Origin: S5-327 sp965200975 | GTDB lineage: Bacteria > Chloroflexota > Dehalococcoidia > Lucifugimonadales > Australimonadaceae | DNA: 64,000 bases | NCBI GenBank assembly: GCA_965200975.1 | Contig: OZ241740.1 | Location: forward strand, 1,178,001 to 1,242,000 | Direction: 5' to 3' | Shown: piece by piece, positions 35,047 to 44,063 of the stretch | Layout: each line of letters starts with the position of its first letter | Numbering within the stretch: the stretch's first letter is position 1 | Translations under genes and position numbers: made by a program | The notes under the pieces: model-generated | The model's input: only the letters and a program-made list of their open reading frames with translations | What the model was told of the DNA's origin: nothing | Databases searched by the model: none

Positions 35047-38000
35047 ATGAGCGAAACATTCTACGAGCGCCCTGTCCTGAACCGGCCCTACGAGTATCCC
35101 GGACGGCACTGGAAGCTGGAGAACGGCGTCCCGACCGACCTCATCATCGACCAGCGACGGCAGTCCGAGTACATCGTGCCCGTGCCCAAGCCCAGACGGC
35201 AGCGAGGCAAGAGCGCGCAGGAGACGATGGAGCTGGGCGTGCAGGGGCTGTCCACGCAGGAACAGAAGTACGACCCGACGCCCATCATCAACGAGATACG
35301 CCGCCGGGTGGATATGTGGCGCGCTCTGCCGACCCCGAACAACTGGGGCGTTACGCCCGTTACGGCGCGCTTGCTTCAGCACTGGCGCGGAACAAACCAC
35401 GAGTTCCTTGGGCTCCGCCCGTTCTTCTGTCAGGTGGAGGCCGTGGAGACGGTTATCTGGCTGACTGAAGTCACCGGGATACTGGGCGCGGAACGGCGGC
35501 GGTTGCCTCCCGAACTGGGGAACATCCGCGAGCATTTGGAGGGGGCGAACAGGGAGGCGAACCCCGACCTGCTGCGCATCGCCCTCAAACTCGCGACCGG
35601 CGCCGGGAAGACGACAGTGATGGCGATGCTCATCGCATGGCAGGCGGCGAACGCGGCGCGCTCTCCCGGTTCCCGGCAGTTCACGAACTCGTTTCTTGTC
35701 GTTGCGCCCGGAATCACGATACGCGACCGCCTGCGCGTGCTCCTGCCGAACGATCCGGAGAACTACTACGAGCACCGCGACCTCGTGCCGAGAGATATGG
35801 TCGGCGCGGTCAAGAGCGCGCGCGTCGTAGTCACGAACTACCACGCGTTCAAGCTGCGGGAGCGCGAGAGCATCGCGAAAGGAACGCGGGAGCTGCTTGC
35901 GGGGCGGACAGGGAAAAGCCCGGACACCGTAGAGAGCGAAGGACAGATGCTCCGACGCGTTATGCCCGAGCTTGTCGGCAGGGGCCGCCAAGTGTTCGTC
36001 ATGAACGACGAGGGACACCACTGCTACCGCGAGCGCGCAGGCGAGACCGAAGAAGGCGATTACACCGGCGACGAGCGCGACGAGGCGAAGCGCAACAACG
36101 AGGCCGCCCGGCTCTGGATCAAAGGCGTCGAGACGGTCAGGCGGAAGGTTGGAACGCTGCTGAATGTCGACCTCTCCGCGACGCCGTTCTTCCTGCGGGG
36201 CTCCGGCTATGTGGAGGGCACGCTCTTCCCGTGGACGGTGAGCGACTTCTCGCTGATGGACGCGATCGAGTGCGGCATCGTCAAAGTGCCGCGCGTGCCG
36301 GTGTCCGAGAACCTTGCTCGCGCGAACGACGCTCCAATCTGGCGGAACCTGTGGGAGCACATAGGGAAGAAGATGCCCCGGAAGGGGAGGCAGAGCGCAG
36401 AGTCGCTGGACCCGTTGGCGCTGCCGACGGAGCTGCAGTCGGCGCTGGAAGCGTTGTACGACCACTACAGCGCCGTGTATGAGCAGTGGAATGCGGCGGG
36501 CATCGTCGAGGATCCCGTGTTCATCATCGTCTGCAACAATACGGCGACGTCGAAGCTGCTCTACGAACACATCGCGGGATGCGAGCGACCTCCGGCGCCC
36601 GACGGCGCCCCGCGGCCGCCGCACCTGGGCCGGTACGAGCTGTTCCGCAACTACGGGCCGGACGGCGCCCGCTTGGCCTCTCCGCGCACCTTGCTCATCG
36701 ACAGCGAGCAGCTGGAATCCGGCGACGCGCTGGTGCCGGACTTTCGCAAGCTCTCGGCTGAAGCCATCGAACTGTTCAAGCGCGAGCGCGCGCAGCGGCA
36801 GGGCGCCGGCGGCCTGAACGAGGACGTGTCCGACGCCGACCTCCTGCGCGAGGCGATGAACACCGTCGGCAAGCCGGGCAGGCTCGGCGCCGGAATCCGG
36901 TGCGTGGTCTCCGTGTCGATGCTGACCGAGGGGTGGGACGCCAACACCGTGACGCACATCCTCGGCGTCCGCGCGTTCGGCACGCAGCTCCTCTGCGAGC
37001 AGGTCGTGGGCCGCGCGCTCCGCCGCCAGTCGTACGAGGCTGACGAGGACGGCCTGCTTCCGGCGGAGTACGCCGACGTGCTGGGCGTGCCGTTCGACTT
37101 CACCGCCAAGCCGGCGGTCGTGAGGCCGAACCCTCCTGCCGATGTAGTGCGGGTGCGCGCGGTGAGCCCGGAGCGCGACGCGCTGGCGATCCACTTCCCG
37201 CGCGTGACCGGCTACCGCGCCGTCATCCCGGACGATCGCCTGGACGCGGTGTTCGACGCAGACTCACGCGTGGCGCTGACGCCCGAGGTCGTAGGGCCGA
37301 CGATAGTGCAGAACGAGGGGATTGTAGGGCAGGGGGTCACGCTTACGCCCCAGTATCTGGACGACGTGCGCAGTCAGACAATTGCGTACCATCTGGCGAA
37401 ACATCTGATGGAGCGGCATTTCCGGGAGCGCGACGAACCGCCGAAAGCGCACCTGTTCCACCAGCTGCGGGCGATCACCGGACGATGGCTGGCGGAAGGC
37501 TATCTCGAATGCTACGGCGGCGCGCTCCCCGCTCAACTGCTCTACCGGGAGGTAGCGAACAATGCAGTCGAGCGGATATATGCGGCTATCGCTGCAGCCG
37601 CGCACAACGCCGCGCCCGGCGGCGAGCCGGTCGTGAAGGCGTCGCTCGATCCGTTCAACCCTGTGGGCTCGACGCGTCACGTCAACTTCACGACTTCGAA
37701 GAAGCTCCGATGGCGTACTGAGAAGTCGCACCTGAACTTCGCCATCTGCGACAGCGAGATGGAGCTGCAGTTCTGCAACGAGGCGGAGAAAGACCCGCGC
37801 GTGCTGGCGTACGTGAAGAACCACGGAATCGGCTTTGAAGTCCCGTACCGGCTCGGCGATACGCAGAAGATCTACATCCCCGATTTCATCGTCCTCCTTG
37901 ACGACGGCAAGGGATGGGACGACCCGCTGCATCTGGTCGTCGAGACGAAGGGCTACCGAAGATTCGACGTTCCCGACAAGTCGAACGCGATGAACGCGTT

Positions 38001-38115
38001 CTGGATTCCCGGCGTCAACGCCCTCGTCGAGTTCGGGCGCTGGGCGTTTATTGAACTGAGCGACGTCTACGAAATGCGCGAGGCGCTCGACCGCTTCGCT
38101 CCCGCAGGAGCGTAA
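35047..38115 (+). CDS. res: Type III-like restriction enzyme subunit (helicase-nuclease)
   Basis: The 1022-residue protein is a superfamily 2 helicase with a nuclease tail. It has Walker A TGAGKTT with Lys188, a DEAH-box-like NDEGHH at about residue 321, and SMLTEGWDANTVTHI with EQVVGRALRR as motifs V/VI. Near the C terminus is a PD-ExK nuclease (PDFIVLL at 945, VETKG with Glu966 and Lys968). It would translocate on and cut unmethylated invading DNA with the methyltransferase encoded 5 bp downstream. The gene order res-mod is the reverse of EcoP1/EcoP15. All catalytic motifs look intact. Confidence 0.88.
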   Translation: MSETFYERPVLNRPYEYPGRHWKLENGVPTDLIIDQRRQSEYIVPVPKPRRQRGKSAQETMELGVQGLSTQEQKYDPTPIINEIRRRVDMWRALPTPNNWGVTPVTARLLQHWRGTNHEFLGLRPFFCQVEAVETVIWLTEVTGILGAERRRLPPELGNIREHLEGANREANPDLLRIALKLATGAGKTTVMAMLIAWQAANAARSPGSRQFTNSFLVVAPGITIRDRLRVLLPNDPENYYEHRDLVPRDMVGAVKSARVVVTNYHAFKLRERESIAKGTRELLAGRTGKSPDTVESEGQMLRRVMPELVGRGRQVFVMNDEGHHCYRERAGETEEGDYTGDERDEAKRNNEAARLWIKGVETVRRKVGTLLNVDLSATPFFLRGSGYVEGTLFPWTVSDFSLMDAIECGIVKVPRVPVSENLARANDAPIWRNLWEHIGKKMPRKGRQSAESLDPLALPTELQSALEALYDHYSAVYEQWNAAGIVEDPVFIIVCNNTATSKLLYEHIAGCERPPAPDGAPRPPHLGRYELFRNYGPDGARLASPRTLLIDSEQLESGDALVPDFRKLSAEAIELFKRERAQRQGAGGLNEDVSDADLLREAMNTVGKPGRLGAGIRCVVSVSMLTEGWDANTVTHILGVRAFGTQLLCEQVVGRALRRQSYEADEDGLLPAEYADVLGVPFDFTAKPAVVRPNPPADVVRVRAVSPERDALAIHFPRVTGYRAVIPDDRLDAVFDADSRVALTPEVVGPTIVQNEGIVGQGVTLTPQYLDDVRSQTIAYHLAKHLMERHFRERDEPPKAHLFHQLRAITGRWLAEGYLECYGGALPAQLLYREVANNAVERIYAAIAAAAHNAAPGGEPVVKASLDPFNPVGSTRHVNFTTSKKLRWRTEKSHLNFAICDSEMELQFCNEAEKDPRVLAYVKNHGIGFEVPYRLGDTQKIYIPDFIVLLDDGKGWDDPLHLVVETKGYRRFDVPDKSNAMNAFWIPGVNALVEFGRWAFIELSDVYEMREALDRFAPAGA

Positions 38116-38120
38116 CCCGA

Positions 38121-39827
38121 ATGGCCAACCCCAGGAAGCCTGCCGACAAGAAACCCGTCGAGGCGATTCGCCATAAGGACGACTCCCGGCGCAATATCCC
38201 CACGGCTGAGCAGGCCTCCTTTGTTTCGGACGCTATGCGCGAGCCGGTAACCGTCGCCTACGCCCGCCGCAACCGCGACCTCGACCCCCAGCTGATGTGG
38301 CGCGGCAAAGACGAACTCGACGCGCCGCGCGACGGCGACGCCGAGGAGGCGTATCTCGTCACGCAGGCGCCGCCCCTCTACACCGAGGAGAAGATATCGC
38401 CCAAGGCGCTCATCGACGACCTGATGCGGTACTCAGCCGAAGCCGCCGAGGCCGACCCCGGCGACGGCTACCAGACCGACCTCTTCTCGGACTTCAACGG
38501 CCTGCCCTCGGAGAATGCCCGCACTGAGTTCTACCAGCACGATATGAACTGGAGCAACCGGATGATTCTCGGCGACAGTTTGCAGGCGATGACCTCGCTC
38601 GCCGAGCGGGAAGAGTTGCGCGGCAAGGTGCAGTGCGTCTACATCGACCCGCCCTACGGCATCAGGTTCAACTCCAACTTCCAGTGGTCGGTCACCAGCC
38701 GCGACGTCCGCGACGGCAATCGAGAGCACATCACGCGCGAGCCCGAACAGGTCAAGGCGTTCCGCGACACCTGGCGCGACGGCGTCCACTCCTACCTGAC
38801 GTACCTGCGCGACCGCCTCACCGCCGCCCGCGACCTCCTCGCCGACTCCGGCTCCTGCTTCGTCCAGATCGGCGACGAGAACGTCCACCGCGTCCGCGTC
38901 GTTATGGACGAGGTGTTCGGGGATGGGAACTTTATGAGTCAGATATCCTTTACAAAGACGTCAAGTTTCTCTACAAACTACTTAGCCAACATTACCGACC
39001 ATATTCTCTGGTACTCAAAGAACATTAACGCAACCAAATACCGACAGTTGACTTATGCCAAGGAAGCAGGGAAAGCGGGAGCTACTTCCTATCGCCCAGT
39101 TGATTCGATTCCTGGAAAATTTGAAATTTTTGAGCCGAGCCGCCTTGCGAGTTCAGATCAGCTGAACTCGCAAGGCGGCTCGGCTGAGGACAGAGAGATA
39201 TCGATTATGGGGCGAACATTCCCAATTAAATCGGGGATGCACTGGAAGACAGCAGAAGAAGGCATGCAACGACTTAGTAAGGCTGCCCGCTTGGGCTACC
39301 AAGGCAACACCCCTAGATATCTTCGGTTCCTTGAAGATTTCCCTATGGTGCAAATCACTAACCAGTGGAACGATACCGGTGTAGCTGGATATGCTGCCAA
39401 CAAGACTTATGTGGTACAGACGCTGCCCAAAGTTGTAGAACGCTGCATCCTCATGGCTACCGATCCCGGCGACCTCGTTCTCGACCCCACGTGCGGGAGC
39501 GGCACGACGGCGTACGTGGCGGAGCAGTGGGGAAGGCGGTGGATAACCATCGACACTTCGCGGGTTGCGCTTGCGCTCGCCCGTGCGCGGCTGATGGGCG
39601 CCCGCTATCCGTACTACCTGCTCGCCGACAGCCCGGAAGGCCGGAAGAAAGAGGCGGAGGTTACGGGGCGCATCTCCTCCTCCGCGGCGACTTACGGCGA
39701 CGTCAGGCAAGGGTTCGTCTACGAGCGCGTCCCGCACATCATGCTAGGGGACATCGCGAACAACGCTGAAATCGACACTATCTGGGAAGCTCATGAGCCT
39801 CGTTTAAGTCCGCTCCTAGCCGCCTAG
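38121..39827 (+). CDS. mod: Type III-like DNA methyltransferase, N-terminal and catalytic part
   Basis: The 568-residue ORF has DPPYG (residues 176-180) before DPTCGSGTT (455-463), the beta-class order of Mod proteins. The middle (about 38930-39470) is the target-recognition region and is visibly more AT-rich than the rest, suggesting it was swapped in. Translation stops at TAG 39825-39827, which lies in the loop of a long perfect hairpin. The same frame continues to 40964 with the normal C-terminal part of the family, so the gene is split by one stop. Methylation may survive if the catalytic part folds alone. Confidence 0.85.
   Translation: MANPRKPADKKPVEAIRHKDDSRRNIPTAEQASFVSDAMREPVTVAYARRNRDLDPQLMWRGKDELDAPRDGDAEEAYLVTQAPPLYTEEKISPKALIDDLMRYSAEAAEADPGDGYQTDLFSDFNGLPSENARTEFYQHDMNWSNRMILGDSLQAMTSLAEREELRGKVQCVYIDPPYGIRFNSNFQWSVTSRDVRDGNREHITREPEQVKAFRDTWRDGVHSYLTYLRDRLTAARDLLADSGSCFVQIGDENVHRVRVVMDEVFGDGNFMSQISFTKTSSFSTNYLANITDHILWYSKNINATKYRQLTYAKEAGKAGATSYRPVDSIPGKFEIFEPSRLASSDQLNSQGGSAEDREISIMGRTFPIKSGMHWKTAEEGMQRLSKAARLGYQGNTPRYLRFLEDFPMVQITNQWNDTGVAGYAANKTYVVQTLPKVVERCILMATDPGDLVLDPTCGSGTTAYVAEQWGRRWITIDTSRVALALARARLMGARYPYYLLADSPEGRKKEAEVTGRISSSAATYGDVRQGFVYERVPHIMLGDIANNAEIDTIWEAHEPRLSPLLAA
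39133..39185. repeat. 24-bp perfect inverted repeat in the mod target-recognition region
   Basis: Arms 39133-39156 and 39162-39185 are perfectly complementary with a 5-nt loop. It is translated in frame, so it does not break the gene, but it is GC-rich within an AT-rich stretch. Confidence 0.9.
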
Positions 39828-39856
39828 AAAGGGCGGCTAGGAGCGGACTTAAACGA
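39800..39856. repeat. 25-bp perfect inverted repeat with a stop codon in its loop
   Basis: Arms 39800-39824 and 39832-39856 are perfectly complementary around the 7-nt loop TAGAAAG. The TAG is in frame with mod and ends it. The left arm encodes family-like residues (RLSPLLAA) while the right arm encodes residues that do not resemble the family, as if the left arm had been copied back in inverted form. Confidence 0.92.
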
Positions 39857-40964
39857 ATGGGACGTCCCTCGTGAAGCCAGTCCCGAATGGCCGGACGAGA
39901 CAAAGCAGGCGCACGCCGAGTGGTGGGACGCTCGCATTGCGCGCCAGCGCGAGATAGACGACTCCATCGCTCGCAACGCGGGGCAGGAATACCTGTACGA
40001 CAAGCCGTACGTTGACGGGAAGCGCGTGCGCGTCGCCGGCCCCTTCACGATAGACAGCCTCTCGCCTCACCGCATTCCTCTCGTCGACGACGACAACCTC
40101 GATCCCCCTCCGCCGGAAGGGGAGGAGCTTCCTGCCGCCGACCGCACGCTCCGCGAGACCGGGCCCGGCGTCCGCTATCAGGGCCCTGCGCCTGAGCGCG
40201 ATTTCGGGGCGATGATGCTCGAGCAGCTGCGCCACGCAGGCGTGCAGCAGGCGCACAAGGCGGGCAAGATAACGTTCTCCTCTATCGACGGCTGGCCCGG
40301 CGAGTACGTCTGCGGCGAGGCCCGATTTATGGAGGGAGAGTCCGAGCGCCGGGCGGCGATTTTTGTCGGCCCCGAGTACGGGACGGTGTCGCGTCAGAAT
40401 CTGGTGACGGCGGCGCGGGAGGCTTCGGACGCCCGGTTCGACTTGCTGATCGCGTGCGCGTTCGCCTACGACGCCCATACGACCGAACTGGACAGGCTCG
40501 GCGCGATGCCAGTGCTCAAGGCGCGGATGAACGCCGACCTGCATATGTCCACCGATCTGAAAGAGACCGACAAGGCGAACCTGTTCACGCTATTCGGGGA
40601 GCCGGAGATCGAACTCGAGGAGATGGACGACGGGCGCTGCCGTGTGCGCGTCCTCGGCGTCGATGTGTTCGACCCGAGCACCGGCGAAGTGCGCAGCGAC
40701 GGCACGGACGGCATAGCGTGCTGGTTCGTCGACACCGCCTACAACGAGGAGAGCTTCTTCGTTCGCCACGCCTACTTCCTCGGCGCCAAGAACCCGTACG
40801 ACTCGCTGAGGACGACGCTGCGGGCCGAAATCAACGAGGAGGCGTGGGCGAGCCTCCACCGCGACGTCTCGCGTCCGTTCGCTCGTCCCGAGTCAGGCCG
40901 CATCGCCGTCAAGGTCATCAACAACCTCGGCGACGAAGTGATGAAGGCGCTCTCCGTCCCGTAA
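39828..40964 (+). pseudogene. C-terminal part of the split mod gene
   Basis: This stretch continues the mod frame after the TAG. From about 39852 it reads NEWDVPREASPEWPDE, then RQREIDDSIARNAGQEYLYDKPYVDGKRVRVAGPF and on to a stop at 40964, the typical C-terminal region of this methyltransferase family. Only a GTG at 40026 offers a start, and using it would drop conserved sequence, so the segment is read as the detached tail of mod. It could be made by readthrough, or the split may be an assembly error at the hairpin. Confidence 0.75.
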
Positions 40965-40992
40965 GCGCCCCGCCCAGCGCCGTGACGGGCGG

Positions 40993-41027
40993 CCGGGAGG
41001 AGCAGCGGCACGCTCGCGTCCTCCCGG
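40993..41027 (+). terminator. Possible hairpin terminator after mod
   Basis: A 9-bp inverted repeat (40993-41001 with 41019-41027) with a 17-nt loop follows the mod tail by about 30 bp. There is no T-run. The rest of 40965-41167 holds no credible gene. Confidence 0.3.
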
Positions 41028-41167
41028 TAAACGAGAGCTGCGCGTCCGCCTCGCCGTCCAACAGTTCGCAGAACACTGGGGGCGTGGTGGTGGGCCACGC
41101 CCTACTGTACTGCGAACCTTCCGGTGGGAGGTGGCGCTGTAGGGCTTCTGGCGCTTGGATCAAGCGT

Positions 41168-41196
41168 TTGTCCCTCATCTGGCCATATGCTAGTAT
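41168..41196 (+). promoter_or_regulatory. Upstream promoter of cas3
   Basis: TTGTCC (41168-41173) and TAGTAT (41191-41196) are 17 nt apart. Transcription would start near 41203, about 90 bp before cas3. Confidence 0.4.
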
Positions 41197-41277
41197 GCCT
41201 TGCGTGGGCCCTTGCTTGGGTATTACGAATGGGCCGATCCGTACGAGACGACATGTGCAGCCCTGACTCTCGCAGCG

Positions 41278-41286
41278 TGCTATAAT
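41278..41286 (+). promoter_or_regulatory. Extended -10 promoter giving a leaderless cas3 message
   Basis: TGCTATAAT is a perfect extended -10 element. The last T (41286) is 7 nt before the A of the cas3 ATG (41293), so transcription should start at or within a base or two of the start codon. No -35 hexamer or Shine-Dalgarno is visible, which fits a leaderless mRNA. Confidence 0.65.
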
Positions 41287-41292
41287 TGAAGA

Positions 41293-43974
41293 ATGGCGAC
41301 GCCTGACTACACTCAGTTGTTTTGGGCAAAAGCTTCTCCCTACCGGCAAAAGCCGCCGGAGCGTATCCACCTGCTGGAGCACCACATGGCGGATGTGGGC
41401 GCTTGTTTCGAGCAGCTCATGGCTCAACCTACGATCCGTCAGCGGTTGGCCAGCTCCGGGGGATTGGATGGCCTGGATAACGTCGCTACTTCGCGGCTCG
41501 CCCTCTTCGCCGCCTTGCACGACATCGGGAAAGTAAACGTTGGCTTTCAGACGCAAGTCTGGCGCGACGCCGATTTCCCACATGGAAAGCGTCCGCCTGC
41601 GCTTCAGAGAGCCGGGCACTACCTTGAACTGGCGCCAGTACTCACTGGCGTTGACTCCGCAACAGCCGGTTGGTTCTTTGATGAATTAGGGTGGTGGAAA
41701 GAAACTACCGCCTCTTGGGACAGCGAAGGCGGCGAAACGGTCTGCGGATTGTTCATCGCAGCCCTGTCGCATCATGGGCGCCCGCTTCAGCTGGAAGGCG
41801 GGAGCCCAAGTAATCGTCAGCTATGGCAGCGCTGTGGTGGACTAGCGCCTCGAGAAGGAGTGCAGCGTATCGGGATGCTGGTCCGCGATTGGTTCCCTAC
41901 AGCATGGGCGACCGGAGGGCAGATCCTGCCTAACGCGCCCGCGTTCCAGCACTACTTCCTCGGACTATGCACGCTCGCGGACTGGATAGGTTCCAATGAG
42001 GAGTGGTTTCCCTACTGCGGGGAACCACGCGACAGCTATATCGATCAAGCGCGGACTCAGGCAAACGGGGCGATCAGGGCTGTTGGGCTGGATATTATGG
42101 AACAGCGCAACCTCTTCTCCATATCCCCGGAGTTCGCCAGACTCTTTCCTTATACTGGCGGACAGCCCAACGCCATCCAGCAAGCGACGTGCGAAAAGCA
42201 GATGGAATCACGCCTACTCATTGTCGAATCCGAGACCGGATCCGGTAAAACTGAGGCAGCTCTATGGCGCTTTGCAAGGATGTACGAGGAGAGATTAGTC
42301 GACGGTATCTATTTCGCACTGCCCACGCGGGCAGCAGCGCGTCAGTTGTATGACCGAGTCACAAGCTTTGTAGAGCAGCTGTTTCCTCCCACTGCTCTAC
42401 CGGAAACAGTGCTCGCAGTGCCCGGTTACTTACAAGAAGAAAACAAGGCTTCCCAGCTGCGTCCGGAAGCTGTGTACGAGGATCAAGGAGCAGGGGAACC
42501 CGCTGAAAAATCATGGGCGTCTGAAAGCGCCAAACGCTTCCTCGCGGCCCAAATAGCCGTTGGTACGGTTGATCAGGCGATGCTGGCGGCTCTTCAAGTT
42601 CGGCATTCGCATATGCGCGCAGCGTGCCTTGCTCGCAACCTGTTAGTGATCGACGAAGTGCACGCCTCTGACCCCTACATGCGGCGCATCCTGAAGGAAC
42701 TGCTCGATGTCCACCTGGGTGCAGGTGGGTACGCCTTGCTTATGTCGGCGACACTAGGGTCAGTCGCCCGACAAGAATGGCTAACCCCCGGACGCGAGGA
42801 CAATGTCGCCCTTTCCTTGGATGAGGCAATCCAGTGTCCCTATCCCGCGATTAGCGTAAAGGCTGATGGGGAACATAGCATACGCGCTGTGGGCGCAAAC
42901 CATGCTGAGAAGAGCGTCCGCATCTCCGCTTCGCCGCTTATTGGCGACTTTGAGAGCGTAGGCCGGCGAGCTGTGCAAGAAGCGCGCCACGGAGCGAAGG
43001 TGCTGATAGTCCGCAACACCGTTAGCGCCGCCGTCAGCACTCAGCAGGCGTTGGAGCGGGCGGTCGGAGACGATTTGCGGTTGCTGTTCACGTGTAACGA
43101 CATTCCCTCTCCGCACCACAGCCGGTTCGCCGGAAGCGATCGGCGACTGCTCGACGCCGAACTCGAGCGCCGGCTTGGCAAAGAGCGAACCGACGGGGGC
43201 CTTATCGTCGTCGGCACCCAGACGCTCGAACAGTCCCTGGACATCGACGCCGACTTCCTCATCACCGACCTATGCCCTATAGACGTGCTCCTGCAGCGCA
43301 TCGGACGACTCCACCGTCATGGGCATCGAGATCGACCGCAAGGCTTCCAAGACCCGTCGTGCATCGTGCTGACTCCGAACACAGAGAATCTCACGCCGCT
43401 GTTGCACGAGTCGGGGCCAGGCGCTACGGGCCTTGGTCCACATGGTCGTATCTACAAGGATCTGCGGATACTGGAAGCCACGCGACGGCTGATTAACCAA
43501 CAACCAACATGGCGCATCCCTCAAATGAACCGCGAGCTAGTCGAGCGGGCCACACACCCGGAAGCATTGGAGGCGATCGTCGACGAGCTAGGCGGCGAGT
43601 GGCGGGCCCACTCACTGAAGATTGACGGCGAAGAACTGGCGGATGGTCTCACTGCGGATAGCGTCATCGTCCGGTGGAACAAAGCATTCTACGCTGATAA
43701 CAAGGAGGTGCTGTTCGGGTCTTCGGAAGAGTGGATTCGTACGCGCCTCGGCGATGGGGCCATCGAAATCGAGTTCGAGCCGCAGCCCTACAGCCCCTTC
43801 AACAGAAGCCTCATAGGCAGCCTGGTCGCTCCGGCTCACCTTCTGCCTCACCCTCTGCGCGACGCTTACACAGACAGACCCGTCGAACCTGTCGGCGTAG
43901 ACGGCGGTTTCACGTTCGCCGTCGGCAACCGCGCATTCCGCTACGACCGACTGGGCCTCCGCCGGGATGTGTAG
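41293..43974 (+). CDS. cas3: CRISPR-associated helicase-nuclease Cas3 (type I)
   Basis: Cas3 is recruited by Cascade to R-loops and degrades the target DNA. The 893-residue protein has the N-terminal HD nuclease (HDIGK, His76-Asp77, with HHMADVG before it) and an SF2 helicase with Walker A ETGSGKTE (Lys319) and DEVH at 454-457. A GTVDQAMLAAL segment lies between the two helicase motifs. The length is normal for I-E Cas3. It has its own promoter and is followed by a strong hairpin, so it is likely transcribed apart from the cascade genes that begin 309 bp downstream. Confidence 0.95.
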   Translation: MATPDYTQLFWAKASPYRQKPPERIHLLEHHMADVGACFEQLMAQPTIRQRLASSGGLDGLDNVATSRLALFAALHDIGKVNVGFQTQVWRDADFPHGKRPPALQRAGHYLELAPVLTGVDSATAGWFFDELGWWKETTASWDSEGGETVCGLFIAALSHHGRPLQLEGGSPSNRQLWQRCGGLAPREGVQRIGMLVRDWFPTAWATGGQILPNAPAFQHYFLGLCTLADWIGSNEEWFPYCGEPRDSYIDQARTQANGAIRAVGLDIMEQRNLFSISPEFARLFPYTGGQPNAIQQATCEKQMESRLLIVESETGSGKTEAALWRFARMYEERLVDGIYFALPTRAAARQLYDRVTSFVEQLFPPTALPETVLAVPGYLQEENKASQLRPEAVYEDQGAGEPAEKSWASESAKRFLAAQIAVGTVDQAMLAALQVRHSHMRAACLARNLLVIDEVHASDPYMRRILKELLDVHLGAGGYALLMSATLGSVARQEWLTPGREDNVALSLDEAIQCPYPAISVKADGEHSIRAVGANHAEKSVRISASPLIGDFESVGRRAVQEARHGAKVLIVRNTVSAAVSTQQALERAVGDDLRLLFTCNDIPSPHHSRFAGSDRRLLDAELERRLGKERTDGGLIVVGTQTLEQSLDIDADFLITDLCPIDVLLQRIGRLHRHGHRDRPQGFQDPSCIVLTPNTENLTPLLHESGPGATGLGPHGRIYKDLRILEATRRLINQQPTWRIPQMNRELVERATHPEALEAIVDELGGEWRAHSLKIDGEELADGLTADSVIVRWNKAFYADNKEVLFGSSEEWIRTRLGDGAIEIEFEPQPYSPFNRSLIGSLVAPAHLLPHPLRDAYTDRPVEPVGVDGGFTFAVGNRAFRYDRLGLRRDV

Positions 43975-43986
43975 TCCCGGCGGAGG
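43956..43986 (+). terminator. Hairpin across the cas3 stop codon
   Basis: A perfect 12-bp stem (43956-43967 with 43975-43986) has the cas3 TAG at the end of its 7-nt loop. No U-run follows. It may end the cas3 transcript before the cascade genes. Confidence 0.55.
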
Positions 43987-43993
43987 AGCCCCT

Positions 43994-44022
43994 GTGTACA
44001 CCCCGCGCCAGCGGGGAACCCT
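43994..44022 (+). repeat. Solitary CRISPR-repeat-like element between cas3 and cse1
   Basis: The 29-nt element has the I-E repeat hairpin CCCCGC-GCCA-GCGGGG at 44001-44016, with GTGT at the 5' end and AACC after the stem. The array repeat has the same stem with loop ACAC, and flanks differ. The element resembles the E. coli-type I-E repeat more than this locus's own array. No second full repeat is found within 100 bp. It could be a remnant or a regulatory crRNA-like gene (CreA/CreR type). Confidence 0.65.
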
Positions 44023-44063
44023 CGCGCTCACACCCTCTGTGCGTTAGTGCAAGGAGGACTATC

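Noticed and set aside
40454..41266. 270-codon plus-strand ORF over the mod tail and the cas3 upstream region
   Set aside because: It overlaps the mod C-terminal sequence in another frame and has an arginine-rich frame-shadow composition.
41197..41277. GGGCCC/GGGCC near-palindromes before cas3
   Set aside because: Short and imperfect; no clear operator or RNA structure could be defended.
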